Positions 24,304 through 33,565 of a stretch of DNA of 50,006 nucleotides are shown piece by piece. The notes under the pieces were generated by a model that saw nothing but the letters and a program-made list of their open reading frames with translations, was not told the origin of the DNA and searched no databases. A program made the position numbers and the translations under genes. Within the stretch, counting starts at the first letter, position 1. The number at the start of each line of letters is the position of its first letter. The stretch comes from Bacillota bacterium (GTDB lineage Bacteria > Bacillota > UBA4882 > UBA10575): the NCBI GenBank assembly GCA_012735135.1, contig JAAYHY010000069.1:1-50006 (forward strand), given 5' to 3'.

Positions 24304-26377
24304 GCAGCAGAATAGATTAGCAAAGGAAAAATCGCCCTATTTACGACAACATGCCACCAACCCCGTTAACTGGTATCCTTGGGGCGAAGAAGCCTTTACG
24401 GCGGCTAAAACAGAGGATAAACCGGTCTTTCTCAGTATAGGTTACTCGACCTGTCATTGGTGTCATGTGATGGAAAGGGAGTCCTTTTCCGATCCGGAAG
24501 TGGGCGCGGCGCTAAATGCCGCTTTTATTCCGGTGAAAGTTGACCGGGAGGAACGGCCCGATGTGGATAGTATTTACATGACGGTCTGTCAGGCCATGAC
24601 CGGCAGCGGGGGCTGGCCGCTGACGGTCATTCTGACCCCGGACCAAAAGCCTTTTTTTGCCGGGACCTATTTTCCGAAAAAAAGTAGTTTCGGGCGGATC
24701 GGCCTGTTAGAATTAACCCAAAGGATCCGGGAACTCTGGTCCACCCGTCGTGAGCAATTGTTAACTGTGGCCGCCCAGAACATGGCGGTTTTAGCCGCCG
24801 GGGCAAAAAGGGGGGGCGAAGGGACGATCGAACCGGCTGTGCTGGACCGGGGTTTTTCCCAATTGGCCGCGGCTTACGATGCTCAGCATGGCGGTTTTGG
24901 TTTTGCTCCGAAATTTCCGGCTCCCCACAATCTCATTTTTTTGTTGCGTTACTGGAAGCGTACGGGAGAACAGAAGGCTTTGGCCATGGTGGAAGAGACC
25001 CTTGTCGCGATGCGGCGCGGCGGTATTTATGATCAGATCGGGTACGGCTTCCATCGTTATTCCACCGATGAACGGTGGTTTGCCCCCCATTTTGAAAAGA
25101 TGCTTTATGATCAAGCGATGTTACTCTTGGCTTACCTGGAAGCCTACCAGGTGACCAACCGCGGGTTTTACCGGCAAACGGTGGAAGAAGTCTTTACTTA
25201 TCTATTAAGAGAGATGCATGATCCAAGCGGCGGCTTTTACAGTGCGGAAGATGCCGACAGTGAAGGGGTGGAAGGGAAATTTTACTTATGGACCGGTAGT
25301 GAAGTGGAGAAGGTCTTGTCTCCCGATGAGAAGGCGTTGGTTACTGCCTATTTTAACTTGACCCCCGACGGTAATTTCCGGAGTCATGACCACCCGGAGG
25401 GCGTTAATCTTTTTTATCTCAAGACTGACCTTGCCGAAGTTGCCCAACAATTACGACTCAGCCCGGGAGAGGCCGAAGCGCTATTGGCTTCCGCCCGTAT
25501 GAAGCTCTATACCTACCGGAGACGGAGAGTCGCTCCCTTTAAGGACGATAAAATTCTGACCGACTGGAACGGGTTACTCTTGGCTGCTTTGGCCAAGGGC
25601 GGCAGGGTCTTGCAAGCGCCGGAATGGATCCGGACGGCGGAAAAGACGGCTGAATTTCTCCTGACGGCCATGCGCTCCCCCGACGGCGGTCTCTGGCATC
25701 GTTACCGGCAGGGGGAAGCAGGAATTCCCGGTTTCCTTGATGATTATGCCTTTCTGATCTGGGGTTTACTGGAACTGTTTGAGACTACATTTAAAACCAA
25801 CTACTTGGCGGAGGCTTTGGCGTTAAATACCTATCTCCGCCAGTATTTCCTGGATGAGGAGGAAGGGGGTTATTTCCAGACTTCCTTAACTGGGGAAAAA
25901 GTGCCGATTCGTCAAAAAGACCTTTATGACGGGGCCATTCCCTCCGGTAATTCGGTGATGATGCTCAATCTGCTCCGGCTGGCCCGGCTGACCGGTGACC
26001 CTTCTTGGCAGCAAGAAGCGGAAAGAATCAGCGCTTTCTTTGCCGGCCGGGTGATGACGGCGCCGGAAAACTACGCGCATTTTCTTTCCGCTTTGGATTT
26101 TGCCTTCGGCCCCAGCCAGGAGGTGGTGATCGTTGGACGCCGCGGGGAGGAACTTACCGAAAAAATGTTGACGCACTTGGCAACCACCTTCCATCCCCGG
26201 CGGGTGGTCCTCTTTCGACCCAGTGACGAGCTTCACCCGGCCATCACCGAGTTGTCGCCTTTTACCCAAGAACTTACGGCATTAGAGGGGAAGATCACCG
26301 CCTATATTTGCCGGGATTACCAGTGTAGTCAACCTACGACCGATTGGACTCATTTTCGGGAGTTGATTGAGGGGTAA
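24293..26377 (+). CDS. thioredoxin-domain protein of the DUF255/YyaL family (AUA start)
   Basis: A 694-residue protein with an N-terminal thioredoxin-like domain followed by an (alpha/alpha)6 barrel like N-acylglucosamine 2-epimerase or glycosidases; the cellular role of the family is not settled. Family hallmarks are [36 protein letters not shown] with the Cxx[21 protein letters not shown] and [17 protein letters not shown]. No ATG, GTG or TTG occurs in frame between the upstream stop (24257) and the CHWC motif. The only plausible start is ATA at 24293, eight bases after GGAGGG and giving [13 protein letters not shown], exactly the expected N-terminus. A frameshift or sequence error is the alternative. 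The 3' end overlaps the opposing TPR gene by 44 bases. Confidence 0.88.
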   Translation: MTGKQQNRLAKEKSPYLRQHATNPVNWYPWGEEAFTAAKTEDKPVFLSIGYSTCHWCHVMERESFSDPEVGAALNAAFIPVKVDREERPDVDSIYMTVCQAMTGSGGWPLTVILTPDQKPFFAGTYFPKKSSFGRIGLLELTQRIRELWSTRREQLLTVAAQNMAVLAAGAKRGGEGTIEPAVLDRGFSQLAAAYDAQHGGFGFAPKFPAPHNLIFLLRYWKRTGEQKALAMVEETLVAMRRGGIYDQIGYGFHRYSTDERWFAPHFEKMLYDQAMLLLAYLEAYQVTNRGFYRQTVEEVFTYLLREMHDPSGGFYSAEDADSEGVEGKFYLWTGSEVEKVLSPDEKALVTAYFNLTPDGNFRSHDHPEGVNLFYLKTDLAEVAQQLRLSPGEAEALLASARMKLYTYRRRRVAPFKDDKILTDWNGLLLAALAKGGRVLQAPEWIRTAEKTAEFLLTAMRSPDGGLWHRYRQGEAGIPGFLDDYAFLIWGLLELFETTFKTNYLAEALALNTYLRQYFLDEEEGGYFQTSLTGEKVPIRQKDLYDGAIPSGNSVMMLNLLRLARLTGDPSWQQEAERISAFFAGRVMTAPENYAHFLSALDFAFGPSQEVVIVGRRGEELTEKMLTHLATTFHPRRVVLFRPSDELHPAITELSPFTQELTALEGKITAYICRDYQCSQPTTDWTHFRELIEG

Positions 26378-27236
26378 GCGCCGCCGGATCCGCTTCCGCT
26401 CCCTCTGCGGTTGACGGGCGGCGGGCAAGAGCGTTCTCCAGCCATTTCTGGGCTTCTTCTTTTGGGACATCGGAGAGGGCCGGATCTTCCGTGATCCGTT
26501 CGACGGCCGTAGCCAAATGTGCACAGGCTTGGTCGATCAGGCCCAGTTCCAACTCACAACGGCCCAGCCAATAGTAGGATTCCACCGGCCAGGAAGTATG
26601 TTTGATGCACCACTCGTAATTATCCTTGGCGGTGGCATAGTCTTGAAGGTCAAAATAGATACGGGCGCTGAGGATGACCGGATCGGGATCACTCACATCA
26701 TAGGTCCGGGCTTTAGCGGCGGCCTTAAGGGCTTCTTCCAAATGGCCTGCTTTATAATGGGTAAAGGCCAGATTGAAATAGACCTTCCCATTTTCATATC
26801 CTGTCTGGAGCAAGTTTTCAATGATCGAGAGGGCCTCTTCATATTTGCCTGTTTCCCGGTGACAAATGGCCCAGATATTCCGGAGATCCGGAGAAAGGGC
26901 TTTGCCGGGTTTTTTGTTGGCTTCGGCCAGAAGGTTGAGGGCTTCTTCCCAGGCGCCCCAGCGGGCGGTTGCCAAAGCTAAATTAATGTAAGGCTTGGGA
27001 CTGGCCGGTTGGCACGCAATGGCTTTTCGTAAATAGGTTTGAACTTTATCAGGGTCCATATTGAAGATGGCAACCAGGGTCCAAAAGGAGCCCGGAGCGG
27101 TAAAATAAAGGAGGAGTACCCAAAGGATGACGCCCAGGCCGAAAAGAAGCCAGCCCAACCGGAAAAAGAGGGCCAATCCACACCAGACCACCAGTAACCA
27201 CTGGATTTTTTCTTCCCATACGCGTTTCAATGGCAT
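26334..27236 (-). CDS. membrane-anchored tetratricopeptide repeat protein
   Basis: A 300-residue protein. Two hydrophobic segments (residues ~12-50) anchor it; from ~60 onward TPR-like helices follow ([71 protein letters not shown]). The C-terminal ~35 residues are Ala/Glu/Pro-rich and probably disordered. ATG at 27236 follows GTGAGGG on the minus strand. It converges on the DUF255 gene with overlapping 3' ends. It is likely a scaffold for protein contacts; partners are unknown. Confidence 0.8.
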   Translation of the reverse strand: MPLKRVWEEKIQWLLVVWCGLALFFRLGWLLFGLGVILWVLLLYFTAPGSFWTLVAIFNMDPDKVQTYLRKAIACQPASPKPYINLALATARWGAWEEALNLLAEANKKPGKALSPDLRNIWAICHRETGKYEEALSIIENLLQTGYENGKVYFNLAFTHYKAGHLEEALKAAAKARTYDVSDPDPVILSARIYFDLQDYATAKDNYEWCIKHTSWPVESYYWLGRCELELGLIDQACAHLATAVERITEDPALSDVPKEEAQKWLENALARRPSTAEGAEADPAALTPQSTPENESNRS

Positions 27237-27520
27237 AAATATCCCTCACTTTAATGAGCTATTCAATCCGGATCAGCTGCGGAAGTCCAGGAATGATCAG
27301 GAATAGTATAATTATACCGAAAAGAATGCTGTTCTTCAATAAAGACGACGGACGGGAGCCGTCAATCTGCTTGAACTTATTATGGAATAAGTTATCTTTG
27401 TTTTCTTTTTATGCTATATAACGGTTACCCCCGGTTCAGAAGGGAAAAAGCTGGAGGTATGATTGGGGGAAAAAGGGTTATACTAAAAAATCCCAAGGAA
27501 GGATTTGGGGGTGCGTTCAA

Positions 27521-27664
27521 TTGCGATGGGTATATTTTTGTGACCTTTTCTTCTGGTACCTGCAGAAAGTTTCCCTGTTGCTAATTTTAATTTGGTTCGC
27601 CCGCACCTGGTGGCGGGAGAGGCAAACCATAGAGAAAGATGAAGCGGAAAACCACCAAGGGTAA
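27521..27664 (+). CDS. possible small membrane protein, 47 residues
   Basis: TTG at 27521 opens a frame for MRWVYFCDLFFWYLQKVSLL, continuing with an Ile/Leu/Trp-rich helix to WFARTWWRERQ and a charged C-terminus (EKDEAENHQG). The stretch GGGGGTG upstream is a weak ribosome site. Single-helix topology with positive charges after the helix is plausible. It is the only coding candidate in the region 27237-27750. No homologue is recognised. Confidence 0.4.
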   Translation: MRWVYFCDLFFWYLQKVSLLLILIWFARTWWRERQTIEKDEAENHQG

Positions 27665-27700
27665 TCTTCTTTTTATCCTTGTCAGGAGTATCTCCATTAT

Positions 27701-27733
27701 AATAAGATAAAAAGAGGATGGTTTTATCTTATT
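27701..27733. promoter_or_regulatory. perfect 12-bp inverted repeat before the MurD-type gene
   Basis: AATAAGATAAAA (27701-27712) and TTTTATCTTATT (27722-27733) are exact inverse complements around AGAGGATGG. A candidate promoter (TTGTCA at 27680-27685, 18-base spacer, TAAGAT) overlaps the left arm. It could be an operator or an mRNA hairpin ending 17 bases before the GTG start. Confidence 0.5.
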
Positions 27734-27750
27734 GGCATAAGGAAAGGAAA

Positions 27751-29178
27751 GTGGTCACCCTGAAACAAAAGGTTGCCGTCTTGGGACTAGGCCTTGAAAA
27801 CCTGGCTTTGACCGATTATTTAGTTAACAAAGGTGAACATGTTACCGTTTGTGACCGGCGGACGGCCGAGCAATTGGGAGAACGTTTTCAAAAGCTGGCG
27901 GCTTTAGGGGTTGAATTCCGGCTTGGCCCGGACTACTTGGAAGGACTGGAGGACTTTCGGGTCTTGTACCGTTCTCCCGGTCTTCCTCTATTCCAACCGG
28001 AACTGATCCAGGCGAGGGAACGGGGGGTGGAGATCACCAGTGCCATGCGGCTCTTTGTTACCCTTTGTCCTTGTCCGATCATTGGGGTAACCGGGACGAA
28101 AGGGAAAGGCACAACCTCCACCTTGATTCACCGGATGTTAGTCCCGGCCCAACACCGGCGCGGCGCCCGGGCTTATCTAGGTGGAAATATCGGAGTGGCG
28201 CCCTTTTCCTTTTTACCCAAGCTTACCCCGGCCGATCTGGTGGTTTTGGAGCTTTCCAGTTTTCAATTGGAGGATATGGAGGAAAGTGTCGATATTGCCG
28301 TGGTGACGAATATTACAGAAGATCACCTGACGGCGGCCGACCCCAATAATCCCAACTACCACCGGAGCCGGGAAGATTATGTTCAAGCCAAAACCAATCT
28401 CTTCCGGCATCAGGACGGAGCCGGGATCACGATCTTAAATAATGATGACGGAACTTGCCGGTTCCTGACCCGGCTGGTCCCGGGTGAACTCCTTCTTTAC
28501 GGCAGCACTCCCCAGACCAAAGGCGCTTGGTATGAAGCGGCGGCCGGTGGCGAATATAAAATCTACTGGAACCTTGCCGGGACCAAGGAAGAATTAATTG
28601 CCAGTAGCCAGATTAAGCTCCGGGGGAAACACAATCTTTTAAATATTGCCGCCGCGGCATTAGCCGCCGGGAAGGCCGGGGCCGACCAGGAGACCATCGT
28701 GCAAGCGATTGCCGGGTATAATGGATTGGAGCATCGTCTGGAGTATGTAACGACCATTGACGGGGTGCAGTACTTTGATGATTCCTTTGCCACTGCGCCC
28801 GAACCAACCATGGTGGCTTTACGGGCTTTTTCGGAGCCGGTAATTTTGATTGCCGGAGGGGTGGATAAGGGGGCCGACTATCGGCCGTTGGCCGAGGAGA
28901 TTATCGCCGGTTCCGTCAAAGCGGTGGTGCTCATCGGCAAAATGGCTCCGGTCCTACGGGAAATCATCACCCGATTGGGGCTGGAGAAAGGAAGGGTGCC
29001 GCTCTTGGTGGAGGGCGGCGTGGAGATGGAGAGGATTACGGCGACGGCGAGGAGTTTGGCGAAACCCGGGGATGTGGTCCTGCTTTCGCCGGCCTGTGCC
29101 AGTTTTGATCTATTTAAAAACTATAAAGAAAGGGGTGATCTCTTTAAACAGGCGGTTCTAGCCTTGTCCGCGCCGTAA
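27751..29178 (+). CDS. murD: MurD-type UDP-N-acetylmuramoyl-L-alanine--D-glutamate ligase
   Basis: A Mur ligase that would add D-glutamate to UDP-MurNAc-L-Ala in peptidoglycan synthesis. GTG at 27751 follows AAGGA with a 7-base spacer; an upstream ATG at 27718 lies in the loop of the inverted repeat and is less likely. The product is 475 residues with an N-terminal Rossmann-like domain (VAVLGLGLENLALTDYLV), the ATP loop GVTGTKGKGTTSTLI, ELSSFQLEDM, NITEDHL and the C-terminal segment FDDSFATAPEPTMVAL. The loop reads GTKGKGTT instead of the usual GTNGKTT, and DDSFAT replaces NDSKAT, so substrate specificity deserves care. It is isolated from any division cluster. Confidence 0.8.
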   Translation: MVTLKQKVAVLGLGLENLALTDYLVNKGEHVTVCDRRTAEQLGERFQKLAALGVEFRLGPDYLEGLEDFRVLYRSPGLPLFQPELIQARERGVEITSAMRLFVTLCPCPIIGVTGTKGKGTTSTLIHRMLVPAQHRRGARAYLGGNIGVAPFSFLPKLTPADLVVLELSSFQLEDMEESVDIAVVTNITEDHLTAADPNNPNYHRSREDYVQAKTNLFRHQDGAGITILNNDDGTCRFLTRLVPGELLLYGSTPQTKGAWYEAAAGGEYKIYWNLAGTKEELIASSQIKLRGKHNLLNIAAAALAAGKAGADQETIVQAIAGYNGLEHRLEYVTTIDGVQYFDDSFATAPEPTMVALRAFSEPVILIAGGVDKGADYRPLAEEIIAGSVKAVVLIGKMAPVLREIITRLGLEKGRVPLLVEGGVEMERITATARSLAKPGDVVLLSPACASFDLFKNYKERGDLFKQAVLALSAP

Positions 29179-29290
29179 GAAGATCCACGCTAGCACCAAA
29201 AGGAAAAAAGAAATCCAGATCCGGTGGATCAGAGATCCAATTAAAGAAGAATGCGCGCAAAAAAACGGTTAAACTTTAAAGGAGGTAAGA

Positions 29291-30673
29291 ATGGCAGGGA
29301 TTGTAGGTATTTGTCGTACAGGTGAAAAGGCTTTAGTGAAAAGAATGTTGGAGAAGATTAGCCACCGGGGAACCGGCGGGCGGAAAGTGATCGAAAAAAA
29401 GGGGGGCGTTTTGGGGGTGGTTTACCGGAAGGACCGAAAGCCACCTTTTCTAAATAAACCACGGTGCACCGCGGTTTGGGACGGACGTTTCTCTGGAAGT
29501 CTCAAGCGGGTGGAGACCGATTCCCCTCTGGCGTTGGCGGCGATCAAAGACGGCCGGGTCTTGTTGGTCCGGGATGGGCTGGGAATTTCCCCCCTTTATT
29601 ATGGCGAGGTTGACGGAACTTTGGTTTTTGCTTCAGAAATCAAGGCCTTGGTTGGAATTACCAAGCAGATCCGGGAGTTTCCCCCCGGGTATAAATACTG
29701 TTCCGGGGAAGGCTTTCAACAATTTTTCGGTTTAAAAGAGGTTCCGGCTTGGCCGATGAACGAAGAGGAAGCGGCGGGTAAATTACGGCAGGTATTGGAA
29801 GATGCGGTCGCCCAGTACACCAAAGATCAAGTGGAGATTGGCGCTCTCCTTTCGGGAGGATTGGATTCCAGTACGTTGGCCGCCCTTGCCCGGTCTCAAG
29901 TGGAGCGGTTGCACACCTTTGCCTGTGGGCTGGAAGGGGCCTCCGACTTGGAGTATGCACGGGAAGTGGCGCGTCATATCGGTTCGGTCCACCATGAAGC
30001 GGTTTATTCCAGTACCGATCTTTTACGGGTTTTACCGGAGGTAATTTACCACTTAGAGTCCTTTGATGCCTTACTAATCCGTTCGGCTTTAACCCATTAT
30101 CTCGTCACCAAAATGGTCGCCGAGTATGTTCCGGCGGCTTTCTCCGGCGAAGGCGGGGATGAACTTTTTGCCGGTTATGATTATTATAAAAACTTGGCGC
30201 CCGACAGCTTAAACGGGGAGTTAATCGCCAGTATCAACCGGTTGCATAACACCGCCCTCCAGCGGGTTGACCGGTCGGCGGCGGCCTATGGCACCGAAGC
30301 ATATGTTGGCTTTTTATCCCCTCCGGTTGTTAAGTTGGCGGTGCGGATTCCGGTTGAATATAAACTGTACCAAGAGGCCAATGGAGAACCGGTGGAAAAA
30401 TGGATTTTACGAAAAGCGGTGGAGGACTTGCTACCGGAACAGGTTCTTTGGCGTCCGAAAGTCAAATTTTGGCAAGGAACGGGCGTCAAAGACCTCCTGG
30501 CTGCCTATGCCGAAACCCGCATTAGTGATGGGGACTTCCGGAGAGAAAGAAGATTGCCCGATGGTTCCCTCTTAAACACCAAAGAAGAATTACTTTATTA
30601 CCGGATTTTCAAAGAACACTTCGGCACGTTTACGGATCTGAATTTTGTCGGGCGGACGCGAAGGGTCTCCTGA
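29291..30673 (+). CDS. asparagine synthetase-like protein lacking the glutaminase cysteine
   Basis: A 460-residue member of the AsnB superfamily. ATG at 29291 follows AAAGGAGGTAAGA. The class II glutaminase domain is still recognisable (AGIVGICRTG, ISHRGTGGR, RDGLGISPLYYG, VFASEIKAL), but residue 2 is Ala instead of the catalytic Cys, and the domain is only about 150 residues. The synthetase domain is intact: ALLSGGLDSSTLAALA (PP-loop), FSGEGGDELFAGYDYY and the C-terminal LPEQVLWRPKVKFWQGTG. Free ammonia is therefore the likely nitrogen donor, or the enzyme amidates another substrate. It converges with aspartate kinase. Confidence 0.85.
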   Translation: MAGIVGICRTGEKALVKRMLEKISHRGTGGRKVIEKKGGVLGVVYRKDRKPPFLNKPRCTAVWDGRFSGSLKRVETDSPLALAAIKDGRVLLVRDGLGISPLYYGEVDGTLVFASEIKALVGITKQIREFPPGYKYCSGEGFQQFFGLKEVPAWPMNEEEAAGKLRQVLEDAVAQYTKDQVEIGALLSGGLDSSTLAALARSQVERLHTFACGLEGASDLEYAREVARHIGSVHHEAVYSSTDLLRVLPEVIYHLESFDALLIRSALTHYLVTKMVAEYVPAAFSGEGGDELFAGYDYYKNLAPDSLNGELIASINRLHNTALQRVDRSAAAYGTEAYVGFLSPPVVKLAVRIPVEYKLYQEANGEPVEKWILRKAVEDLLPEQVLWRPKVKFWQGTGVKDLLAAYAETRISDGDFRRERRLPDGSLLNTKEELLYYRIFKEHFGTFTDLNFVGRTRRVS

Positions 30674-30747
30674 GATCCGGAGCCCGTTGCATAAATTGGG
30701 ATCTTGCTTAAAGGACCTATTTTAGCAACCAAGCAATTCCCTTGGCG

Positions 30748-30825
30748 AAAAAAACCCGGATTCGCCGAACATCCTTACGCTTGTTTTATCTACCTTTTGG
30801 AATGCTCGGCAAATCCGGGGTTTTT
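30748..30825. terminator. bidirectional terminator between convergent genes
   Basis: A run of A plus CCCGGATTCGCCGAAC (30748-30770) pairs with GCTCGGCAAATCCGGGG plus T (30804-30825), with few mismatches over ~22 bp. The A-run at one end and T-run at the other serve both strands. It sits between the asparagine-synthetase-like gene (+) and aspartate kinase (-). The 33-base loop is long. Confidence 0.7.
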
Positions 30826-30836
30826 CATGCCCTTTT

Positions 30837-32168
30837 TTATCTTTCCGGATCAGGATCAACAAAGGCTGTATAGATCCGGCGGACAGCTTCTTCAAAATCT
30901 TTATTTTCAAGGCCGACGATGATATTGATCTCACTGGAACCTTGGTCAATCATGCGTACGTTGATGCCAGCTTCCGCTAAAGCCGTAAAAAGTTTGGCCG
31001 CGATCCCCGGCGTGTAGGCCATACCCACCCCCACCGTGGCGATCAGTGCAATATCATGGAAAACCTCAATGGCATCGGGCCGGCAGACGCGGTCGATATC
31101 AACCAGGACCTTTTCCAATTTGTTATCCAGTTGGGAATCGGCAATCACCAGAGATATGGTATCGATCCCCGAAGGCATGTGTTCAAAGGAGATGCCATGG
31201 TTTTCAATGACTGAGAGCAGTTTCCGGCCGAAGCCCGTTTCCGAATGCATCAATGTTTTTTCAATGGCGATGATGGTAAAACCTTTCCGGCCGGCAATAC
31301 CCGTAATCGAGCCGGGGGTTCTGATACTCCCGTTATCTTTGACAATTAAGGTGCCGGGATCGCCGGGATCATTGGTATTCTTAATGTTAATCGGAATTTT
31401 TGCTTCCCGCACCGGGAAGATGGCTTCGTCGTGAAGAACCGTAGCGCCCATATATGCCAACTCCCTGAGTTCCCGGTAGGTGATCTCCCGGATTGGTTTG
31501 GGATTTTCCACGATCCGTGGATCGGCCATCAGAAAACCGGAGACATCGGTCCAGTTTTCGTAGAGGGTAGCCTGGACGCCTCTGGCGACGATCGCCCCGG
31601 TGATATCGGATCCGCCCCGCGAGAAGGTGTGAATTTGCCCGTCGGGGGTGGAACCGTAAAAACCGGGGATCACGGCCTTCCGGTGGAGGGCCAATTCCTG
31701 GCTGAGGACCGCTTGGGTTTTTTCCGCGTCAAAGTGGCCTTGTTGGTCAAAGAAGATAATGGTTGCCGGGTCCACAAAGGTGTAGCCTAAATAAGCGGCG
31801 AGGATTTTTCCGTTGAGGTACTCGCCCCGGCTGGCCGTAAAGTCGGCGGAGGCCCCGGCGGCAATTGCCCTTTCAATGGCGTTGAATTCAGGGTCAAGGT
31901 CCAGGGATAATCCGAGATCAGCACAGATCGACTGGTAGCGGTCTTTGATGACCGTAAAGACATCCATAAAGGGATGCCCCTCTTGCGCCAACGCATGACA
32001 TTTATACAAAAGGTCGGTAACTTTATAATCGTTTTTGTCTCTTTTTCCGGGAGCGGAAGGGATTATATAACGGCGGTTTTCATCCGCCTCCACAATCGCC
32101 CGGACTTTCCGGAACTGGGCGGCTTCGGACAAGGAAGATCCGCCAAATTTAGCAACAATCGTACCCAT
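30837..32168 (-). CDS. aspartate kinase
   Basis: It phosphorylates aspartate, the first step towards lysine/diaminopimelate, threonine and methionine. It has 443 residues; ATG at 32168 follows AAAAGGAGGAAACAA on the minus strand. The kinase domain has the N-terminal VAKFGGSSLSEAAQFRKV, ASADFTASRGEYLNGKILAA and FSRGGSDITGAIVA. Two C-terminal ACT domains (from ~residue 300) would give feedback control by amino acids. This is the single-subunit monofunctional type. An upstream gap of 218 bases, AT-rich, separates it from the divergent DUF445 gene and should hold both promoters, but I cannot place them with confidence. Confidence 0.92.
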   Translation of the reverse strand: MGTIVAKFGGSSLSEAAQFRKVRAIVEADENRRYIIPSAPGKRDKNDYKVTDLLYKCHALAQEGHPFMDVFTVIKDRYQSICADLGLSLDLDPEFNAIERAIAAGASADFTASRGEYLNGKILAAYLGYTFVDPATIIFFDQQGHFDAEKTQAVLSQELALHRKAVIPGFYGSTPDGQIHTFSRGGSDITGAIVARGVQATLYENWTDVSGFLMADPRIVENPKPIREITYRELRELAYMGATVLHDEAIFPVREAKIPINIKNTNDPGDPGTLIVKDNGSIRTPGSITGIAGRKGFTIIAIEKTLMHSETGFGRKLLSVIENHGISFEHMPSGIDTISLVIADSQLDNKLEKVLVDIDRVCRPDAIEVFHDIALIATVGVGMAYTPGIAAKLFTALAEAGINVRMIDQGSSEINIIVGLENKDFEEAVRRIYTAFVDPDPER

Positions 32169-32386
32169 TTGTTTCCTCCTTTTATCTTCGCGGCTCTCAT
32201 TGGGGGATAGGATCGGGATTGAGGCCTTGCAACCCGTATAAAAAAAAGTAATTAAAAGATATTAGACGTAAAAATTTTATCGCCTTCCTCTTTACTTATT
32301 TTTAATAATTTTCAACCATCTTCAAAGGAAGCAGGATGAACAGGGCATTTATGGAATGATAAAGAAAGGACATAAGGTGAGAAAAG

Positions 32387-33532
32387 TTGACCCGCAAAGG
32401 AGACCGCAACCCGATGCCTTTTTCGACGGAAAAAATGTTTTTACGTAAATGGTTGATGAAGTTCAAAACCAATCTCCAGCACCAATTTAGTCCGGCGGTA
32501 GCCTTGGAAAAACCGGAAGAGAAAGAAGCGGAGAAAAGGCCCCTCTCACTCCGGATTGCCATGGTTTTGAATCTCTTGAATTATCCGTTGTTCTGGGGAG
32601 GAATTCTTTTATTATGCTGGCTGGTTCTGGAGTTCATCTTGGAAACCTTTTTTTCCCCGGCCTTCCTGACCTCCATGCGACGGTATAGCAGTCCGGTGGT
32701 GGCGGTCCTGGGCCCGGCGGTGGTCGGCTACTGGACAAACTGGCTGGCCATTAAGATGCTCTTTCATCCCCGGCGTAAAAATGCGGTTTGGTGGGGGCTA
32801 ATCCATGCCCGGCGGGAGGATTTGATCACGAGTTTAGCCGCAGGGATCAAGTCTTCATTGATTTCACCGGAGATCATCCGGAACTACCTTGAAGAACAGG
32901 GCGTGCTAACCAAATTGTCGGCGGGGGTTGCCCAAGCGCTGGATGGCGTCCTTAAAGACCCGGCTTTCCGCGGAGAATTGGAAGTGGTGATGGCCAGCCT
33001 GCTGCGGCGGTTACTCGAAGAACCGCGGACCAGGGAACAGGTGGACCAGTACTTGGAGTCTGTCATTACGGACTGGAGCGGCGTAAGCCTTGGGGGAAAG
33101 GTGCTGGAATGGACGAAACAACTGTGGGGGGCAGCCTTCCGGAAAAAGGTCTGGGCGTTTCTGGCCGAGCTTCCGGAGCGGGTGGAAGGTTTGACGCCCC
33201 GGATCATGGCTTCCCTCGAGACCATCCCGGCTAAACTGGAAGGGGAAGCCAAGACGGTTGAGGCTTTGACGGCGGAACTGATCGCCGACGGATTAGGGAG
33301 GATCGATTTCCAAAGAGTGATCCGGGGGCAATTGGCGAAGATGGATGCGGACGCCCTGGAACGGTTATTAACGGCCAATATCTGTGAGGAACTGGTCTTT
33401 ATCCAGGCCTCTGGGGGTATCTTCGGATTCTTGGTAGGCCTGGCTATTCTCTATCCCTTTTTACGTCCCCTTTTTCTGCTGATGGGTTTCGCCCTCTGGG
33501 GGCTTTACCGTTTGACGGTGGAAAAAAAATAA
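32387..33532 (+). CDS. DUF445 family membrane protein
   Basis: A 381-residue protein with an N-terminal membrane helix near residues 60-85, the family signature GYWTNWLAIKMLFHPRRK, a long helical middle part and a C-terminal membrane helix (GFLVGLAILYPFLRPLFLLM). The role of DUF445 proteins is not established. The TTG at 32387 follows AAGGTGAG; an ATG at 32414 after AAAGGAGA is an alternative. It is transcribed away from aspartate kinase and converges on the aminotransferase. Confidence 0.85.
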   Translation: MTRKGDRNPMPFSTEKMFLRKWLMKFKTNLQHQFSPAVALEKPEEKEAEKRPLSLRIAMVLNLLNYPLFWGGILLLCWLVLEFILETFFSPAFLTSMRRYSSPVVAVLGPAVVGYWTNWLAIKMLFHPRRKNAVWWGLIHARREDLITSLAAGIKSSLISPEIIRNYLEEQGVLTKLSAGVAQALDGVLKDPAFRGELEVVMASLLRRLLEEPRTREQVDQYLESVITDWSGVSLGGKVLEWTKQLWGAAFRKKVWAFLAELPERVEGLTPRIMASLETIPAKLEGEAKTVEALTAELIADGLGRIDFQRVIRGQLAKMDADALERLLTANICEELVFIQASGGIFGFLVGLAILYPFLRPLFLLMGFALWGLYRLTVEKK

Positions 33533-33552
33533 ACCAGCAGTTAAGCTGGTTT
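33522..33552 (-). terminator. terminator for the aspartate aminotransferase gene
   Basis: AAACCAGC/GCTGGTTT (33531-33538 with 33545-33552) form a hairpin. Read on the minus strand it is followed by TATTTTTTTTC. The hairpin overlaps the stop codon of the opposing DUF445 gene. Confidence 0.75.
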
Positions 33553-33565
33553 GGACGACAGCGCC

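Noticed and set aside
27259-27339. Minus-strand frame for a 26-residue hydrophobic peptide (TTG start) just upstream of the TPR gene.
   Set aside because: No ribosome binding site precedes the TTG; the hydrophobic look alone is not enough.
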